A DNA stretch of 64,000 nt from NCBI GenBank assembly GCA_947496705.1, contig CANMDW010000009.1, positions 62,001 through 126,000 of the forward strand, given 5' to 3'. This document shows, piece by piece, positions 44,764-53,941 of the stretch. Position 1 is the first letter of the stretch, and each line of letters starts with the position of its first letter. The notes beneath the pieces were generated by a model, which saw only the letters and a program-made list of their open reading frames with translations, ran no database searches and had not been told where the DNA came from. Source of the stretch: an uncultured Aquimarina sp. Lineage in GTDB: Bacteria; Bacteroidota; Bacteroidia; Flavobacteriales; Flavobacteriaceae. A program made the translations under genes and the position numbers.

Positions 44764-45828
44764 ATGAAAATACTATATGGAGTTCCCGGTGAAGGAATGG
44801 GACATGCAACAAGGGCAAAAGTAGTCCTGGAGCATTTGATTAAGGATCACGAAATACGAATTGTATCCAGCGACAGAGCCTATATATTTCTTAAAAAAGT
44901 ATTCCCTGGTCAAACACATGAGATTAAGGGGTTTCACCTGGCCTTCAAAGATGGTGTTGTTTCAAAATCCAGAACCTCTGTACTTACGTTAAAAAACGCT
45001 CCCGAAAATATCATCGTTAATTTCAGGAAATACCGTGATCTTCAGGACAGCTTTGCTCCTGATCTGGTAATTTCAGATTTTGAATCCTTTGCCTACCTCT
45101 ATGCCAGGTATTATAAACTACCCGTAATTAGCATAGATAATATGCAAATCATTGATCGTGGGATATTGGATATCAAAATACCAGAATCTGAAAAAGTAAA
45201 TTACGCTATAGCAAAAGGAATTGTACGATCAAAATTACCTAAATGCAACACATACCTCATTTCAGCTTTTTTTGAAGCCCGATTGAGAAAGAAAGATAGT
45301 ATTCTTGTGCCTCCTATTATCAGGAAAGAGATCCTGCAGGCAAAACGTCAAAGAAAAAACCACATCCTGGTATATCAGTCTTCCTATGGTAAGAATAGTA
45401 TCCTGAATACTCTAAAACAACTCCCTAACGAGCTTTTTTATCTCTATGGTTTCAATAAAGAAGAAGATCACGGTAATGTGAAAATGAAAAAATTTAGTGA
45501 AGCAGCATTTATTGAGAATTTCAGCTCTGCTAAGGCTGTATTTGCCAATGGTGGATATTCATTTATCTCTGAGGCCCTGTTTTTGAATAAGCCCATATGT
45601 TCTGTACCTATTAAAAATCAATTTGAACAATATGTAAATGGAGCCTATGTACAAAAAATGGGGTATGGAAAAATGCTTCCTGATTTTGACCTGGACAGAA
45701 TTAAATCATTTTTGTATGATCTTCCTGTATTTCAAAAACAGGTCAATACCTACATGCAGAAAGATAATTCCAGGTTGTTTACTGTATTAGATGAAGTTAT
45801 CGCAGGCATTACAACACATAAAAAATAA
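44764..45828 (+). CDS. Glycosyltransferase of the MJ1255/VC2487-like family
   Basis: This 354-residue cytoplasmic protein has a GT-B-like fold. The N-terminus KILYGVPGEGMGHATRAKVV with a GHATR loop, then DLVISDFESFAYLYARYY and the C-terminal FANGGYSFISEALFLNKPICSVPI, match a family of UDP-sugar-dependent transferases related to MurG. There is no signal peptide. It stands alone, with over 270 bases upstream and nearly 400 downstream without genes. Acceptor and sugar are unknown; a lipid or cell-envelope glycan is likely by family. Confidence 0.85.
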   Translation: MKILYGVPGEGMGHATRAKVVLEHLIKDHEIRIVSSDRAYIFLKKVFPGQTHEIKGFHLAFKDGVVSKSRTSVLTLKNAPENIIVNFRKYRDLQDSFAPDLVISDFESFAYLYARYYKLPVISIDNMQIIDRGILDIKIPESEKVNYAIAKGIVRSKLPKCNTYLISAFFEARLRKKDSILVPPIIRKEILQAKRQRKNHILVYQSSYGKNSILNTLKQLPNELFYLYGFNKEEDHGNVKMKKFSEAAFIENFSSAKAVFANGGYSFISEALFLNKPICSVPIKNQFEQYVNGAYVQKMGYGKMLPDFDLDRIKSFLYDLPVFQKQVNTYMQKDNSRLFTVLDEVIAGITTHKK

Positions 45829-45943
45829 TTTCAAAGCCGTTTTATAATATGCTTATCCGTAATTATATCAATGAACTACCCCGGTACAGCCATCGAGGTA
45901 TCAAACCTAGATCATCCCGATAATCTCGATAGCTATCAGGATC

Positions 45944-46042
45944 AGAACTACAAGAATCAAGAAATAAGACTATTAAAACAGTACATACACTTGTGAGTTT
46001 CTAAAAAAAGTCTTGGCTCTTGGTTCTAATAATCCTGGTTCT
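45944..46042. repeat. Imperfect inverted repeat in a 397-base intergenic region
   Basis: The arm at 45944-45971 is similar to the reverse complement of 46009-46042; the first 19 bases from AGTCTT match at 15 positions. The rest of 45829-46225 is AT-rich and, apart from the palindrome listed separately, shows no gene, RNA gene or terminator that I can identify. Confidence 0.4.
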
Positions 46043-46153
46043 TTGTACATACTACAATATAATATATTGAAGTGATTTAAACTTTTTTCAACGACACCTA
46101 CTTTACAAAGTATAAATAATGCTATTTTAGCTATCTATTCAGATAGAGAACAA

Positions 46154-46177
46154 AAAAACTATGCATGCATAGTTTTT
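46154..46177. promoter_or_regulatory. Perfect 24-bp palindrome, candidate operator
   Basis: Both 12-base halves (AAAAACTATGCA and its complement) are exact with no spacer. It lies 49 bases before the SDR start. A TATCTTAG box at 46191-46198, one base off the flavobacterial -7 consensus, lies just downstream, so the palindrome would sit in the upstream promoter region. This is typical of a site for a dimeric regulator. No regulator gene is nearby. Confidence 0.55.
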
Positions 46178-46225
46178 AGATATAACTTCTTATCTTAGCA
46201 AAAATATCGATATACAGAAACTATT

Positions 46226-47107
46226 ATGAGTTACACAGATAAAATGCTTCGCGATGGAGCGCTGAAAGGAAAAAATATCGTAGTCACTGGTGGTGGCAGT
46301 GGATTAGGAAAATCGATGACCAAATATTTTCTGGAATTGGGAGCTAATGTAGCTATCACATCCAGAAACCTGGAAAAATTACAGAATACAGCTACGGCAC
46401 TTGAAGAAGAAACAGGAGGTACTTGTTTGCCTATACAATGTGATGTAAGAGAGTATGATCAGGTTGAGGCAATGAGGGATCAGGTTCTTGAGGCATTTGG
46501 TTCTGTAGATGTATTATTGAACAATGCAGCAGGAAATTTTATTTCTCCCACAGAGCGATTGTCTCACCGTGCTTTTGATATCATCATCGATATTGTATTA
46601 AAAGGCACAAAAAACTGTACATTGGCCTTTGGTAAACATTGGATCAACACAAACTATAAGAATACGGTAGTATTAAATATTGTAACTACCTATGCATGGA
46701 CCGGCTCGGCTTATGTAGTACCGAGTGCAACTGCCAAGGCTGGGGTTCTGGCAATGACAAGGTCTTTGGCTGTAGAATGGGCAAAATACGGAATGCGTTT
46801 TAACGCTATTGCCCCGGGGCCCTTCCCTACAAAAGGAGCATGGGATCGCTTATTACCCGGAGATTTAAAGGATAAGATCGACATGGCCAAGCAAGTACCT
46901 TTGGCTCGCGTAGGAGATCATCAGGAACTTGCCAACCTAGCTGCGTATCTTGTGTCTGATTTTTCTGCTTATGTAAACGGTGAGGTAGTTACATTGGATG
47001 GAGGCGAATGGCTTAAAGGTGCAGGACAATTCAATCTTCTGGAACAAATCCCTGAAGCTATGTGGGATCAACTTGAAGCCATGATTCGTGCTAAAAAGAA
47101 TAAATAA
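46226..47107 (+). CDS. SDR oxidoreductase, 2,4-dienoyl-CoA reductase type
   Basis: This 293-residue short-chain dehydrogenase has the NAD(P)-binding GGGSGLG at 22-28 and NNAAGNFISPTERLS. Its active-site layout is TTYAWTGSAYVVPSATAKAG followed by AVEWAKYGMRFNAIAPGP. That layout is specific to the mitochondrial-type 2,4-dienoyl-CoA reductases, where the catalytic Tyr and Lys are further apart than in the usual YxxxK. It would reduce dienoyl-CoA intermediates in unsaturated fatty acid beta-oxidation with NADPH. It stands alone, preceded by the 24-bp palindrome, which suggests regulation by a fatty-acid or acyl-CoA responsive repressor (inference). Confidence 0.88.
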   Translation: MSYTDKMLRDGALKGKNIVVTGGGSGLGKSMTKYFLELGANVAITSRNLEKLQNTATALEEETGGTCLPIQCDVREYDQVEAMRDQVLEAFGSVDVLLNNAAGNFISPTERLSHRAFDIIIDIVLKGTKNCTLAFGKHWINTNYKNTVVLNIVTTYAWTGSAYVVPSATAKAGVLAMTRSLAVEWAKYGMRFNAIAPGPFPTKGAWDRLLPGDLKDKIDMAKQVPLARVGDHQELANLAAYLVSDFSAYVNGEVVTLDGGEWLKGAGQFNLLEQIPEAMWDQLEAMIRAKKNK

Positions 47108-47329
47108 AGTGGTTAGATCCAAGGAAGTAAAGAGAAAATTTAAACGATTAACAAAATTAATAAATCCATAGCTCAAATACTCAAAAAATAAAGAAATTAT
47201 AAACAATTGATCTTGCTGTTCTCTTTAGTAATCAACTGTTGGAAGAAGACACTCCATACTGTTAACATTTTTCATTTTTATAATATATAATTAATTGTAT
47301 TTTTACCCCTTAAATCCAAATCTCCCCTT

Positions 47330-48094
47330 ATGGGTAAAATTATAGCAATTGCCAATCAAAAAGGAGGCGTAGGTAAAACTACTACCTCTGTAAATTTAGC
47401 TGCTTCTCTGGGTGTTTTAGAGAAAAAAGTATTACTTATCGATGCCGATCCACAGGCTAATGCAACTTCCGGATTAGGATTGGATGTCGATAGTATAGAA
47501 AAGGGCACCTATCAGATCCTGGAACATACCCTAAGGCCTGAAGAAGCAATTATGGAAACCAGCTCACCAAATGTGCATATTATTCCGGCGCATATTGATC
47601 TGGTAGCCATAGAAATAGAACTTGTTGATAAAGATGAGCGCGAATATATGCTTAAAAAAGCGATTCAGGGATTAAAATCTAAGTACGATTTTATCCTGAT
47701 AGATTGTGCTCCTTCTCTGGGTTTACTGACCTTAAATGCATTAACTGCTGCAGATTCGGTAATGGTTCCTATCCAATGTGAATATTTTGCATTAGAAGGG
47801 CTCGGAAAGCTGTTGAACACAATTAAGAGTGTACAAAAAATCCATAATCAACAATTGGATATTGAAGGATTGCTACTCACAATGTATGACTCCAGATTAC
47901 GATTGTCGAATCAGGTAGTAGAAGAGGTACAAAAGCATTTTAATGAAATGGTGTTTAAAACAATCATTCAAAGAAATATACGTTTAAGTGAGGCACCCAG
48001 TTATGGTGAAAGTATCATTAATTATGATGCCTCTAGTAAAGGAGCCAGCAATTATCTAAGTCTGGCACACGAGATTATTAAGAAAAATAGTTAA
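47330..48094 (+). CDS. parA: Chromosome partitioning ATPase ParA (Soj)
   Basis: This 254-residue deviant Walker A ATPase drives chromosome segregation with ParB. The ATP loop KGGVGKTTT is at residues 11-19; LLIDADPQANATSGLG and FILIDCAPSLGLLT hold the Walker A' and B regions. The C-terminal IIQRNIRLSEAPSYGESI is typical of chromosomal Soj. parB follows 6 bases later. No parS site with the usual CACGTG core was found near the pair. Confidence 0.96.
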   Translation: MGKIIAIANQKGGVGKTTTSVNLAASLGVLEKKVLLIDADPQANATSGLGLDVDSIEKGTYQILEHTLRPEEAIMETSSPNVHIIPAHIDLVAIEIELVDKDEREYMLKKAIQGLKSKYDFILIDCAPSLGLLTLNALTAADSVMVPIQCEYFALEGLGKLLNTIKSVQKIHNQQLDIEGLLLTMYDSRLRLSNQVVEEVQKHFNEMVFKTIIQRNIRLSEAPSYGESIINYDASSKGASNYLSLAHEIIKKNS

Positions 48095-48100
48095 GGATTC

Positions 48101-49012
48101 ATGGCGAAGGCAACCAAAAAACAGGCATTAGGCAGAGGATTATCAGCACTACTGAAGGATCCTGATAATGATATAAAATCTGTCGATGATAAAAATGCCG
48201 ATAAAGTAGTAGGGAATATTATTGAACTGGATTTGGATAGTATCGATGTAAATCCATTTCAACCGCGTACCAGTTTTAATGATGAAACCTTGCGTGAACT
48301 TGCCACTTCTATAAAAGAAATAGGTGTTATACAACCTATTACAGTTCGTAAACTGGATTTTAACACTTTTCAGCTGGTAAGTGGAGAACGACGTTTTCGA
48401 GCAGCAAAACTAGCTGGATTAACAACCATTCCTTCTTATATTCGTATTGCAAATGATCAGGAGTCGTTAACCATGGCTTTGGTAGAAAATATCCAGAGAC
48501 AAGACCTGGATCCTATCGAAATAGCACTGTCATATCAACGTCTTATTGACGAAATCAGCCTGACTCAGGAACAATTAAGTGATAGAGTAGGTAAAAAAAG
48601 ATCTACCATCGCCAATTATCTCAGGTTGTTAAAATTAGATCCCATTGTACAAACAGGAATGCGTGACGGTTTTATTTCTATGGGTCATGGCCGCGCATTA
48701 ATTAATGTAGAAGATCAACAACAGCAATTGGATATCTATGAAAAAATAATAGGAAAATCGTTATCTGTGCGTGATACCGAAAAATTAGTTCGATCTATAA
48801 ACAATAAGAGCGAAGACACAACAAACAGTAAAATTTCTACTACTGCCGGATTACCAAAACACATTTCAAAAGGAATTAAAGATTTTTCTGATTATTTTGG
48901 CGCAAAAATTGATGTAAAGGTTTCCGGTAAAGGAAGTGGTAAATTAATTATACCGTTTTCTTCTGAAGAAGATTTTAACCGCTTAAAGAAATTGATCAAT
49001 AGTGAGGATTAA
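48101..49012 (+). CDS. parB: Chromosome partitioning protein ParB (Spo0J)
   Basis: ParB is a CTP-dependent clamp that loads at parS. The 303-residue product has the N-terminal KKQALGRGLSALL ParA-contact segment and DVNPFQPRTSF. The CTPase motif GERRFRAAKLAG follows, then ENIQRQDLDPIEIALSYQ and an HTH region (TQEQLSDRVGKKRSTIANYLRLL). A C-terminal dimerisation domain follows. Its end overlaps the next gene by 11 bases. Confidence 0.96.
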   Translation: MAKATKKQALGRGLSALLKDPDNDIKSVDDKNADKVVGNIIELDLDSIDVNPFQPRTSFNDETLRELATSIKEIGVIQPITVRKLDFNTFQLVSGERRFRAAKLAGLTTIPSYIRIANDQESLTMALVENIQRQDLDPIEIALSYQRLIDEISLTQEQLSDRVGKKRSTIANYLRLLKLDPIVQTGMRDGFISMGHGRALINVEDQQQQLDIYEKIIGKSLSVRDTEKLVRSINNKSEDTTNSKISTTAGLPKHISKGIKDFSDYFGAKIDVKVSGKGSGKLIIPFSSEEDFNRLKKLINSED

Positions 49013-49586
49013 AGGCTATTATATTATTTTTTTCATACTTTTTTGCACACAAAACATGCAGTCTCAGGAAAATGAAGAATTAAAAGTCACTACCGAAGAA
49101 GTTGCTGTAAAAAAGAAAAAGAGAGAAAAAAAAATACGCCCTTATGAACCATTGGCTCCGGCGCGGGCAGCATTTTATTCTGCAGTTCTTCCCGGACTAG
49201 GTCAGGCATACACCAAAAAATACTGGAAAATACCAATTGTATATGCTGCAATAGGTACAGGAGTTTACTCTTATTTGTGGAATAATGATCAGTACAATCG
49301 TTTTAGAGACGCCTATAAACGACGACTTGCAGGTTTTACTGATGAGGAATTTCAGAATATTGAAACAGAAACCCTGCTATCATTGCAAGATCGTTATCGC
49401 AGAGATCAGGAGTTATCATTACTTATAACGGTAGGCATCTATCTATTAAATATCGTTGATGCCAATGTAACTGCTCATTTACAACAATACAACATCACTG
49501 AAGACCTTTCCTTTAAACCAAAAATAAACCTTAATGACTTTAATGCAAAACCTAATTATGGTTTATCGCTCAACTATAGTTTTTAA
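49002..49586 (+). CDS. DUF5683 membrane protein
   Basis: This 194-residue protein starts with GTG inside the parB 3' end and has a signal peptide (YYIIFFILFCTQNMQSQ). A lysine-rich linker precedes the conserved segment PARAAFYSAVLPGLGQAYTK, and two hydrophobic segments follow (KIPIVYAAIGTGVYSYLW and LLITVGIYLLNIVDANV). This matches the flavobacterial DUF5683 family, found between parB and dapB. Function unknown; the overlap suggests coupling to parB. Confidence 0.82.
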   Translation: MRIKGYYIIFFILFCTQNMQSQENEELKVTTEEVAVKKKKREKKIRPYEPLAPARAAFYSAVLPGLGQAYTKKYWKIPIVYAAIGTGVYSYLWNNDQYNRFRDAYKRRLAGFTDEEFQNIETETLLSLQDRYRRDQELSLLITVGIYLLNIVDANVTAHLQQYNITEDLSFKPKINLNDFNAKPNYGLSLNYSF

Positions 49587-49635
49587 GAAGTAAACAGCTT
49601 ATCTTACAAAACATAAACAACACACCAATCAACAT

Positions 49636-50334
49636 ATGAAAATCGCACTACTGGGATATGGCAAAATGGGAAAAACGATAGAAAAGATTGCCATAGAAAG
49701 AGACCATACCATTGTACTTAAAGTGGATAAAGATGATAATGAATATGATCTTTCTGAAGCTGATGTAGCGATTGACTTCAGTATTCCCCCGGCGGCTGTC
49801 ACAAATATCACTAATTGCTTCAATGCAGGGGTTCAGGTCGTTTCGGGAACTACAGGTTGGCTGGAATACTATGAGGAAATGGTTGCCTTGTGCAAAGAAA
49901 AAAAAGGAGGTTTTATTTATGCTTCCAACTATAGCCTTGGTGTAAATATGTTCTTTGAGCTTAATAAAAAATTAGCAAGAATGATGAACCCGCTAGAAGG
50001 ATATCATATCACAATGGAAGAAATTCATCATACCGAAAAACTGGATACTCCCAGCGGTACGGCTATTACTTTGGCCGAAGGGATTATTGAAAATACTCAT
50101 AAAACAGCATGGCAATTGGATAGCGGTGATGCAAATACGATCCCGATTATTTCGAAAAGGATTGATAAAGTCCCTGGTACCCACACGGTAACTTACTCTT
50201 CAGAGGTAGATGCTATTGAAATTAAGCATACCGCTCATAATCGAAATGGTTTTGCGCTGGGTGCAGTGGTTGCTGCAGAATGGTTAAAAGGCAAGGCAGG
50301 AGTTTTCGGTATGAAAGATGTTTTAGGGTTATAA
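49636..50334 (+). CDS. dapB: 4-hydroxy-tetrahydrodipicolinate reductase
   Basis: DapB catalyses the NAD(P)H step of diaminopimelate and lysine synthesis. The 232-residue product has the nucleotide loop ALLGYGKMGKTIE near the N-terminus, AIDFSIPPA, SGTTGW, ASNYSLGVNMFFELNKKLA, and the catalytic block EIHHTEKLDTPSGTA with the His and Lys of the active site. It is shorter than E. coli DapB (273), as usual for this phylum. It lies 49 bases after DUF5683 and 52 before lepB. Confidence 0.96.
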   Translation: MKIALLGYGKMGKTIEKIAIERDHTIVLKVDKDDNEYDLSEADVAIDFSIPPAAVTNITNCFNAGVQVVSGTTGWLEYYEEMVALCKEKKGGFIYASNYSLGVNMFFELNKKLARMMNPLEGYHITMEEIHHTEKLDTPSGTAITLAEGIIENTHKTAWQLDSGDANTIPIISKRIDKVPGTHTVTYSSEVDAIEIKHTAHNRNGFALGAVVAAEWLKGKAGVFGMKDVLGL

Positions 50335-50386
50335 AAAATGTAACGCTTTACAGATAAGAAGTACTTATACTAAAAATATATTAAAG

Positions 50387-51955
50387 ATGATACTCACAGA
50401 ATGGTTTATTTTTTTCCTGATATTACAGGTAATTCATTTTCTAGGAACCTGGAAATTATATGTTAAAGCAGGTAGAAAAGCCTGGGAAGCGATAATTCCT
50501 GTATACAATGCCGTAGTTTTGATGAAAATCATAAATCGACCATGGTGGTGGGTACTATTATTATTTATCCCTGTCATTAATGTCATTATGCTACCCGTTA
50601 TATGGGTAGAGACCATAAGGAGCTTTGGTAAAAACACAACTACCAATACTATTCTTGTCGTTGTAACTTTAGGATTCTATATCTTTTATATCAACTATAT
50701 GGACGATGTAAACTATATAGAAGATCGGGATTTAAAGCCCAGAACAGCAACCGGAGAATGGATAAGCTCCATTCTATTTGCAGTAGTTGCCGCGACCATA
50801 GTACATACCTATTTTATGCAACCCTACACTATCCCCACCGGTTCTTTAGAAAGAACTTTACTTGTCGGGGATTTTCTGTTTGTAAGTAAGTTTCATTATG
50901 GGGCCCGTACACCAATGACAGCAGTATCTTTTCCTATGGTGCATGACACCATTCCATTAGTACGAACAAAATCATATGCAAGCAGGCCACAATATCCATA
51001 TTTCAGACTACCTGGTTTTCAAAAGATCAAACGCAATGATATTGTAGTTTTTAGCTGGCCTATAGATACGGTACGATATTTTAGGGACCGGTCCAAATTA
51101 AGCTACTATAAACCGATTGATAAAAAATCAAATTATGTAAAGCGCTGTGTGGGTATTGCCGGAGATTCACTATCTGTAGTAAATGGTTATGTTCATATTA
51201 ATGGGAAAAGAAGCAAATTACCAGATCGTGCCCAACTACAATTTTCTTATTTTGGCAATACGAAAGGAAGTAGTTTTAACTCACAAAATCTATACAATCG
51301 ATATAGAATAAAGCCAGACGAATTTGGATATAACAACTCACAATTTAGTGCTGGTGGCATCACCGAAGAGGCAGCTAGCAGGTTCAAAAATCACCCCAAT
51401 GTAGCAAACCTTGAACGAGTGGTAACACCAAAAGGGCAAAAAGACCCAAATATCTTTCCAAATAATGGTAAAGTAAACTGGAACTCAGATAATTTTGGGC
51501 CTATCTATATTCCTGAAGCCGGTAAAACGGTGAAAATGGATCTTAAGAGTTTCTCCTTATATAGAAGGGTTATTGAGGTGTATGAAGGCTCTGAGCTTGG
51601 AATAGACAACAAACTATCTGTAAATGGCACTCAAATTCTACTTAACGGTGAGCCTATTGATAGGTATACCTTTAAACAAGATTATTACTGGATGATGGGT
51701 GATAATCGCCACAATAGTGAAGATAGCCGTGTTTGGGGATATGTTCCTGCAAATCACATCGTAGGTAAACCGGTTTTTGTATGGTTTAGCTGGGATACCA
51801 ATGCCAAAGGGCTTTTTAACAAAATACGCTGGGAACGTATGTTTACTACCGTTGGTGGAAGCGGCAAACCAGTTTCTTATTTTAAGTATTTTCTGATTCT
51901 TCTGGCTGGTTGGATTATTTTTAGCCAATATCGTAAAAGGAAGAAAAAAGCTTAA
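50387..51955 (+). CDS. lepB: Signal peptidase I with N-terminal membrane domain
   Basis: LepB cleaves Sec signal peptides at the outer face of the inner membrane. The 522-residue product is much longer than typical enzymes. Residues 1-105 form a DUF5684-like multi-helix membrane domain (WEAIIPVYNAVVLMKI, WWWVLLLFIPVINVIM). The peptidase follows another membrane helix. Catalytic Ser153 is in IPTGSLERTLLVGD and Lys252 in YVKRCVGIAGDSL; MMGDNRHNSEDSRVWG is box E. A long insertion lies between the catalytic Lys and box E. The C-terminus has a last hydrophobic helix. Confidence 0.94.
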   Translation: MILTEWFIFFLILQVIHFLGTWKLYVKAGRKAWEAIIPVYNAVVLMKIINRPWWWVLLLFIPVINVIMLPVIWVETIRSFGKNTTTNTILVVVTLGFYIFYINYMDDVNYIEDRDLKPRTATGEWISSILFAVVAATIVHTYFMQPYTIPTGSLERTLLVGDFLFVSKFHYGARTPMTAVSFPMVHDTIPLVRTKSYASRPQYPYFRLPGFQKIKRNDIVVFSWPIDTVRYFRDRSKLSYYKPIDKKSNYVKRCVGIAGDSLSVVNGYVHINGKRSKLPDRAQLQFSYFGNTKGSSFNSQNLYNRYRIKPDEFGYNNSQFSAGGITEEAASRFKNHPNVANLERVVTPKGQKDPNIFPNNGKVNWNSDNFGPIYIPEAGKTVKMDLKSFSLYRRVIEVYEGSELGIDNKLSVNGTQILLNGEPIDRYTFKQDYYWMMGDNRHNSEDSRVWGYVPANHIVGKPVFVWFSWDTNAKGLFNKIRWERMFTTVGGSGKPVSYFKYFLILLAGWIIFSQYRKRKKKA

Positions 51956-51982
51956 TTAAAATAAGAAACTGGTTTGCCAGCA

Positions 51983-52606
51983 ATGAAAACCACCTTACTT
52001 CATCCTATGTATTTTGGATCGATAGCACAATATGTAGCTATAGCCCAATCGAACCACATTGTTTTTGAAAATAAAGATAGCTATCAGAAACAGACCTATC
52101 GCAATCGTACTTACATTTATGGTGCTAATGGAAAGTTGTTATTAACCATACCTGTAAAACATACTGGTAAAGAAGGCAGGCAATTGTATAAAGATGTTCG
52201 CATCGAAAATGATTTTCAATGGCAATTATTGCATTGGAAATCATTGCAAACTGCCTATAGAACCTCTCCTTTTTTTGAATATTATGAAGATGAATTTATA
52301 CATCTATTTGAAAAATCAAGAACGTTTCTTATGGATTTCAATTATGAATGTATGCAGGTAATTTATGATTGTCTTCAGTTGGATTTTTCCTTTCATAAAA
52401 CTAGCGAGTATATTAAAAACCCCGAAGATGTCTATGATCTAAGAAGCCTGGTGAATGCCAAAAAAGAAAAAAACCATGATTTGGAGACCTATATTCAGGT
52501 ATTTACTGCAAAACATGGATTTCTTTCTAATCTTTCTATTTTGGATCTACTGTTTAATGAAGGTACGAATACATTAACCTATCTTGAGAATCAATCTATA
52601 TTTTGA
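51983..52606 (+). CDS. WbqC-family protein
   Basis: This 207-residue WbqC-like protein belongs to a family found in sugar modification and O-antigen loci, with uncertain chemistry. Evidence is the start KTTLLHPMYFGSIAQYVAIA, the YQKQTYRNRTYIYGANG block and LLTIPVKH. I chose ATG 51983; a TTG at 51974 is also in frame. It follows lepB closely and its stop overlaps the next start by one base. The cluster position after lepB is conserved in flavobacteria. Confidence 0.85.
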   Translation: MKTTLLHPMYFGSIAQYVAIAQSNHIVFENKDSYQKQTYRNRTYIYGANGKLLLTIPVKHTGKEGRQLYKDVRIENDFQWQLLHWKSLQTAYRTSPFFEYYEDEFIHLFEKSRTFLMDFNYECMQVIYDCLQLDFSFHKTSEYIKNPEDVYDLRSLVNAKKEKNHDLETYIQVFTAKHGFLSNLSILDLLFNEGTNTLTYLENQSIF

Positions 52607-52914
52607 TGATTCGACCCATAATTCATTACGGTTTTCATCTTATCATTCCCTTACTTATTGCATTGGTTTTCGTTCCAAAAAACTGGAAAAAGGTCTATCT
52701 TATCTTTTTGGGCGCTATGCTTATTGACCTGGATCATATACTGGCCACTCCTGTTTTTGATCCAAACCGGTGTAGTATCGGTTTTCATCCCTTACATAGC
52801 TATTATGCTATAGCTGGATATACTGCAATGCTATTTTTTCCTAAAGTGAGAATTATTGCATTTGCATTACTCTGGCATATCATTACAGATCAACTGGATT
52901 GCTGGATGATATGA
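52606..52914 (+). CDS. DUF6122 small membrane protein
   Basis: This 102-residue membrane protein has about four hydrophobic segments, LDLDHILATPVFDPNRC-type acidic/His residues (IDLDH) and CSIGFHPLHSYYA, matching DUF6122. The DxDH and HPLH patterns resemble metal-dependent membrane hydrolases, but no activity is established. It starts with ATG in a TGATG overlap with the WbqC stop and ends 2 bases before the end of the convergent - strand gene. Confidence 0.82.
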   Translation: MIRPIIHYGFHLIIPLLIALVFVPKNWKKVYLIFLGAMLIDLDHILATPVFDPNRCSIGFHPLHSYYAIAGYTAMLFFPKVRIIAFALLWHIITDQLDCWMI

Positions 52915-52916
52915 GT

Positions 52917-53933
52917 TCAAAGTTTAATTCGTGTAACAATCGGATAATGATCAGAAAGCTCTAAATCAAAATTTTCAAATGTCAAAACTTCAAAGGCTTC
53001 AGATACCAGAATAAAATCTATCCTTATAGGAAACGGATCGAATTCAAACGTTTTACCAAACCCTCTACCCGCTTCTTTAAAAGTATCCTGAAGCCCTTCA
53101 GACTTTACCTTGTTATATACATAAGAATATGCAGAATTGTTAAAATCCCCCATTACGATATTCTCATATGGAGAGGTTTTCATATGATTTATCAATATTT
53201 CTATCTGTTCCTGTTGTTTTTCAAAAGAAGACTGCATTCTTTGCAATAGTAGTTGAGAGTCTTCTTTGGCTAATTCATCTGTATTTGAACTGATCTTATG
53301 AGACTGCAAGTGCACATTATATACCCGAATCGTATCCTTCTTAATTTCAATATCAGAAAAAATAATATTATTGGCCGTTTTTTTAAACTGTAGAGATCCT
53401 TTATTAACAATCGGAAACTTTGAAAAAACCACAAGGGCTAATTCTCCATTATCATTATTAAAATTTTCATATTTATAGGGATATTGACCAAAGTTGATAT
53501 CGGGGTTATTGTAATACTCTTGTGCACAGAAGATATCAACATCTTGTTTTCTTACAAATTTTGAAATATTCTGAGGTATCGAATCAGAATCAATCCAATC
53601 AAACCGGTTGAAACTATGTACATTATAGCTGAGTAAAGAAATACCGTTTTCGGTTTCATCAGATGATCTTCCGCTTAATTTATACAGGGAGGAGACATGA
53701 GAAATCCCCAAAATTAAAACAACCAATGAGAGTATCCCTTTTTTATTGAATAAAATCACCCAATACATAAGAAAAATCAAATTAATTATAATAAATATAG
53801 GCACCGTAAGACTTAGCACTGATAGTAGTGGAAACGTTTTAGGAGAAATATAAGGCAGTAAATAGGATAACAATAGTGCAAAAGCAGCTATTGAGTTTAT
53901 CACAAAGACTACCTTGTTGATCAATTTACTCAT
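52917..53933 (-). CDS. Endonuclease/exonuclease/phosphatase-family membrane protein
   Basis: This 338-residue protein has three N-terminal membrane helices (about residues 8-88) and an EEP (DNase I-like) domain. Motifs are LLSYNVHSFNR, the metal Glu in CAQEYY, MGDFNNSAYSYVY and LSDHYPIVTRI. The domain would lie on the periplasmic or cytoplasmic side and may cut phosphodiesters in nucleic acids or lipids. It is the last gene of a - strand run: mutL, rhomboid, rhomboid, EEP. The gap to the upstream rhomboid is 8 bases. Confidence 0.9.
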   Translation of the reverse strand: MSKLINKVVFVINSIAAFALLLSYLLPYISPKTFPLLSVLSLTVPIFIIINLIFLMYWVILFNKKGILSLVVLILGISHVSSLYKLSGRSSDETENGISLLSYNVHSFNRFDWIDSDSIPQNISKFVRKQDVDIFCAQEYYNNPDINFGQYPYKYENFNNDNGELALVVFSKFPIVNKGSLQFKKTANNIIFSDIEIKKDTIRVYNVHLQSHKISSNTDELAKEDSQLLLQRMQSSFEKQQEQIEILINHMKTSPYENIVMGDFNNSAYSYVYNKVKSEGLQDTFKEAGRGFGKTFEFDPFPIRIDFILVSEAFEVLTFENFDLELSDHYPIVTRIKL

Positions 53934-53941
53934 AGCTACAT

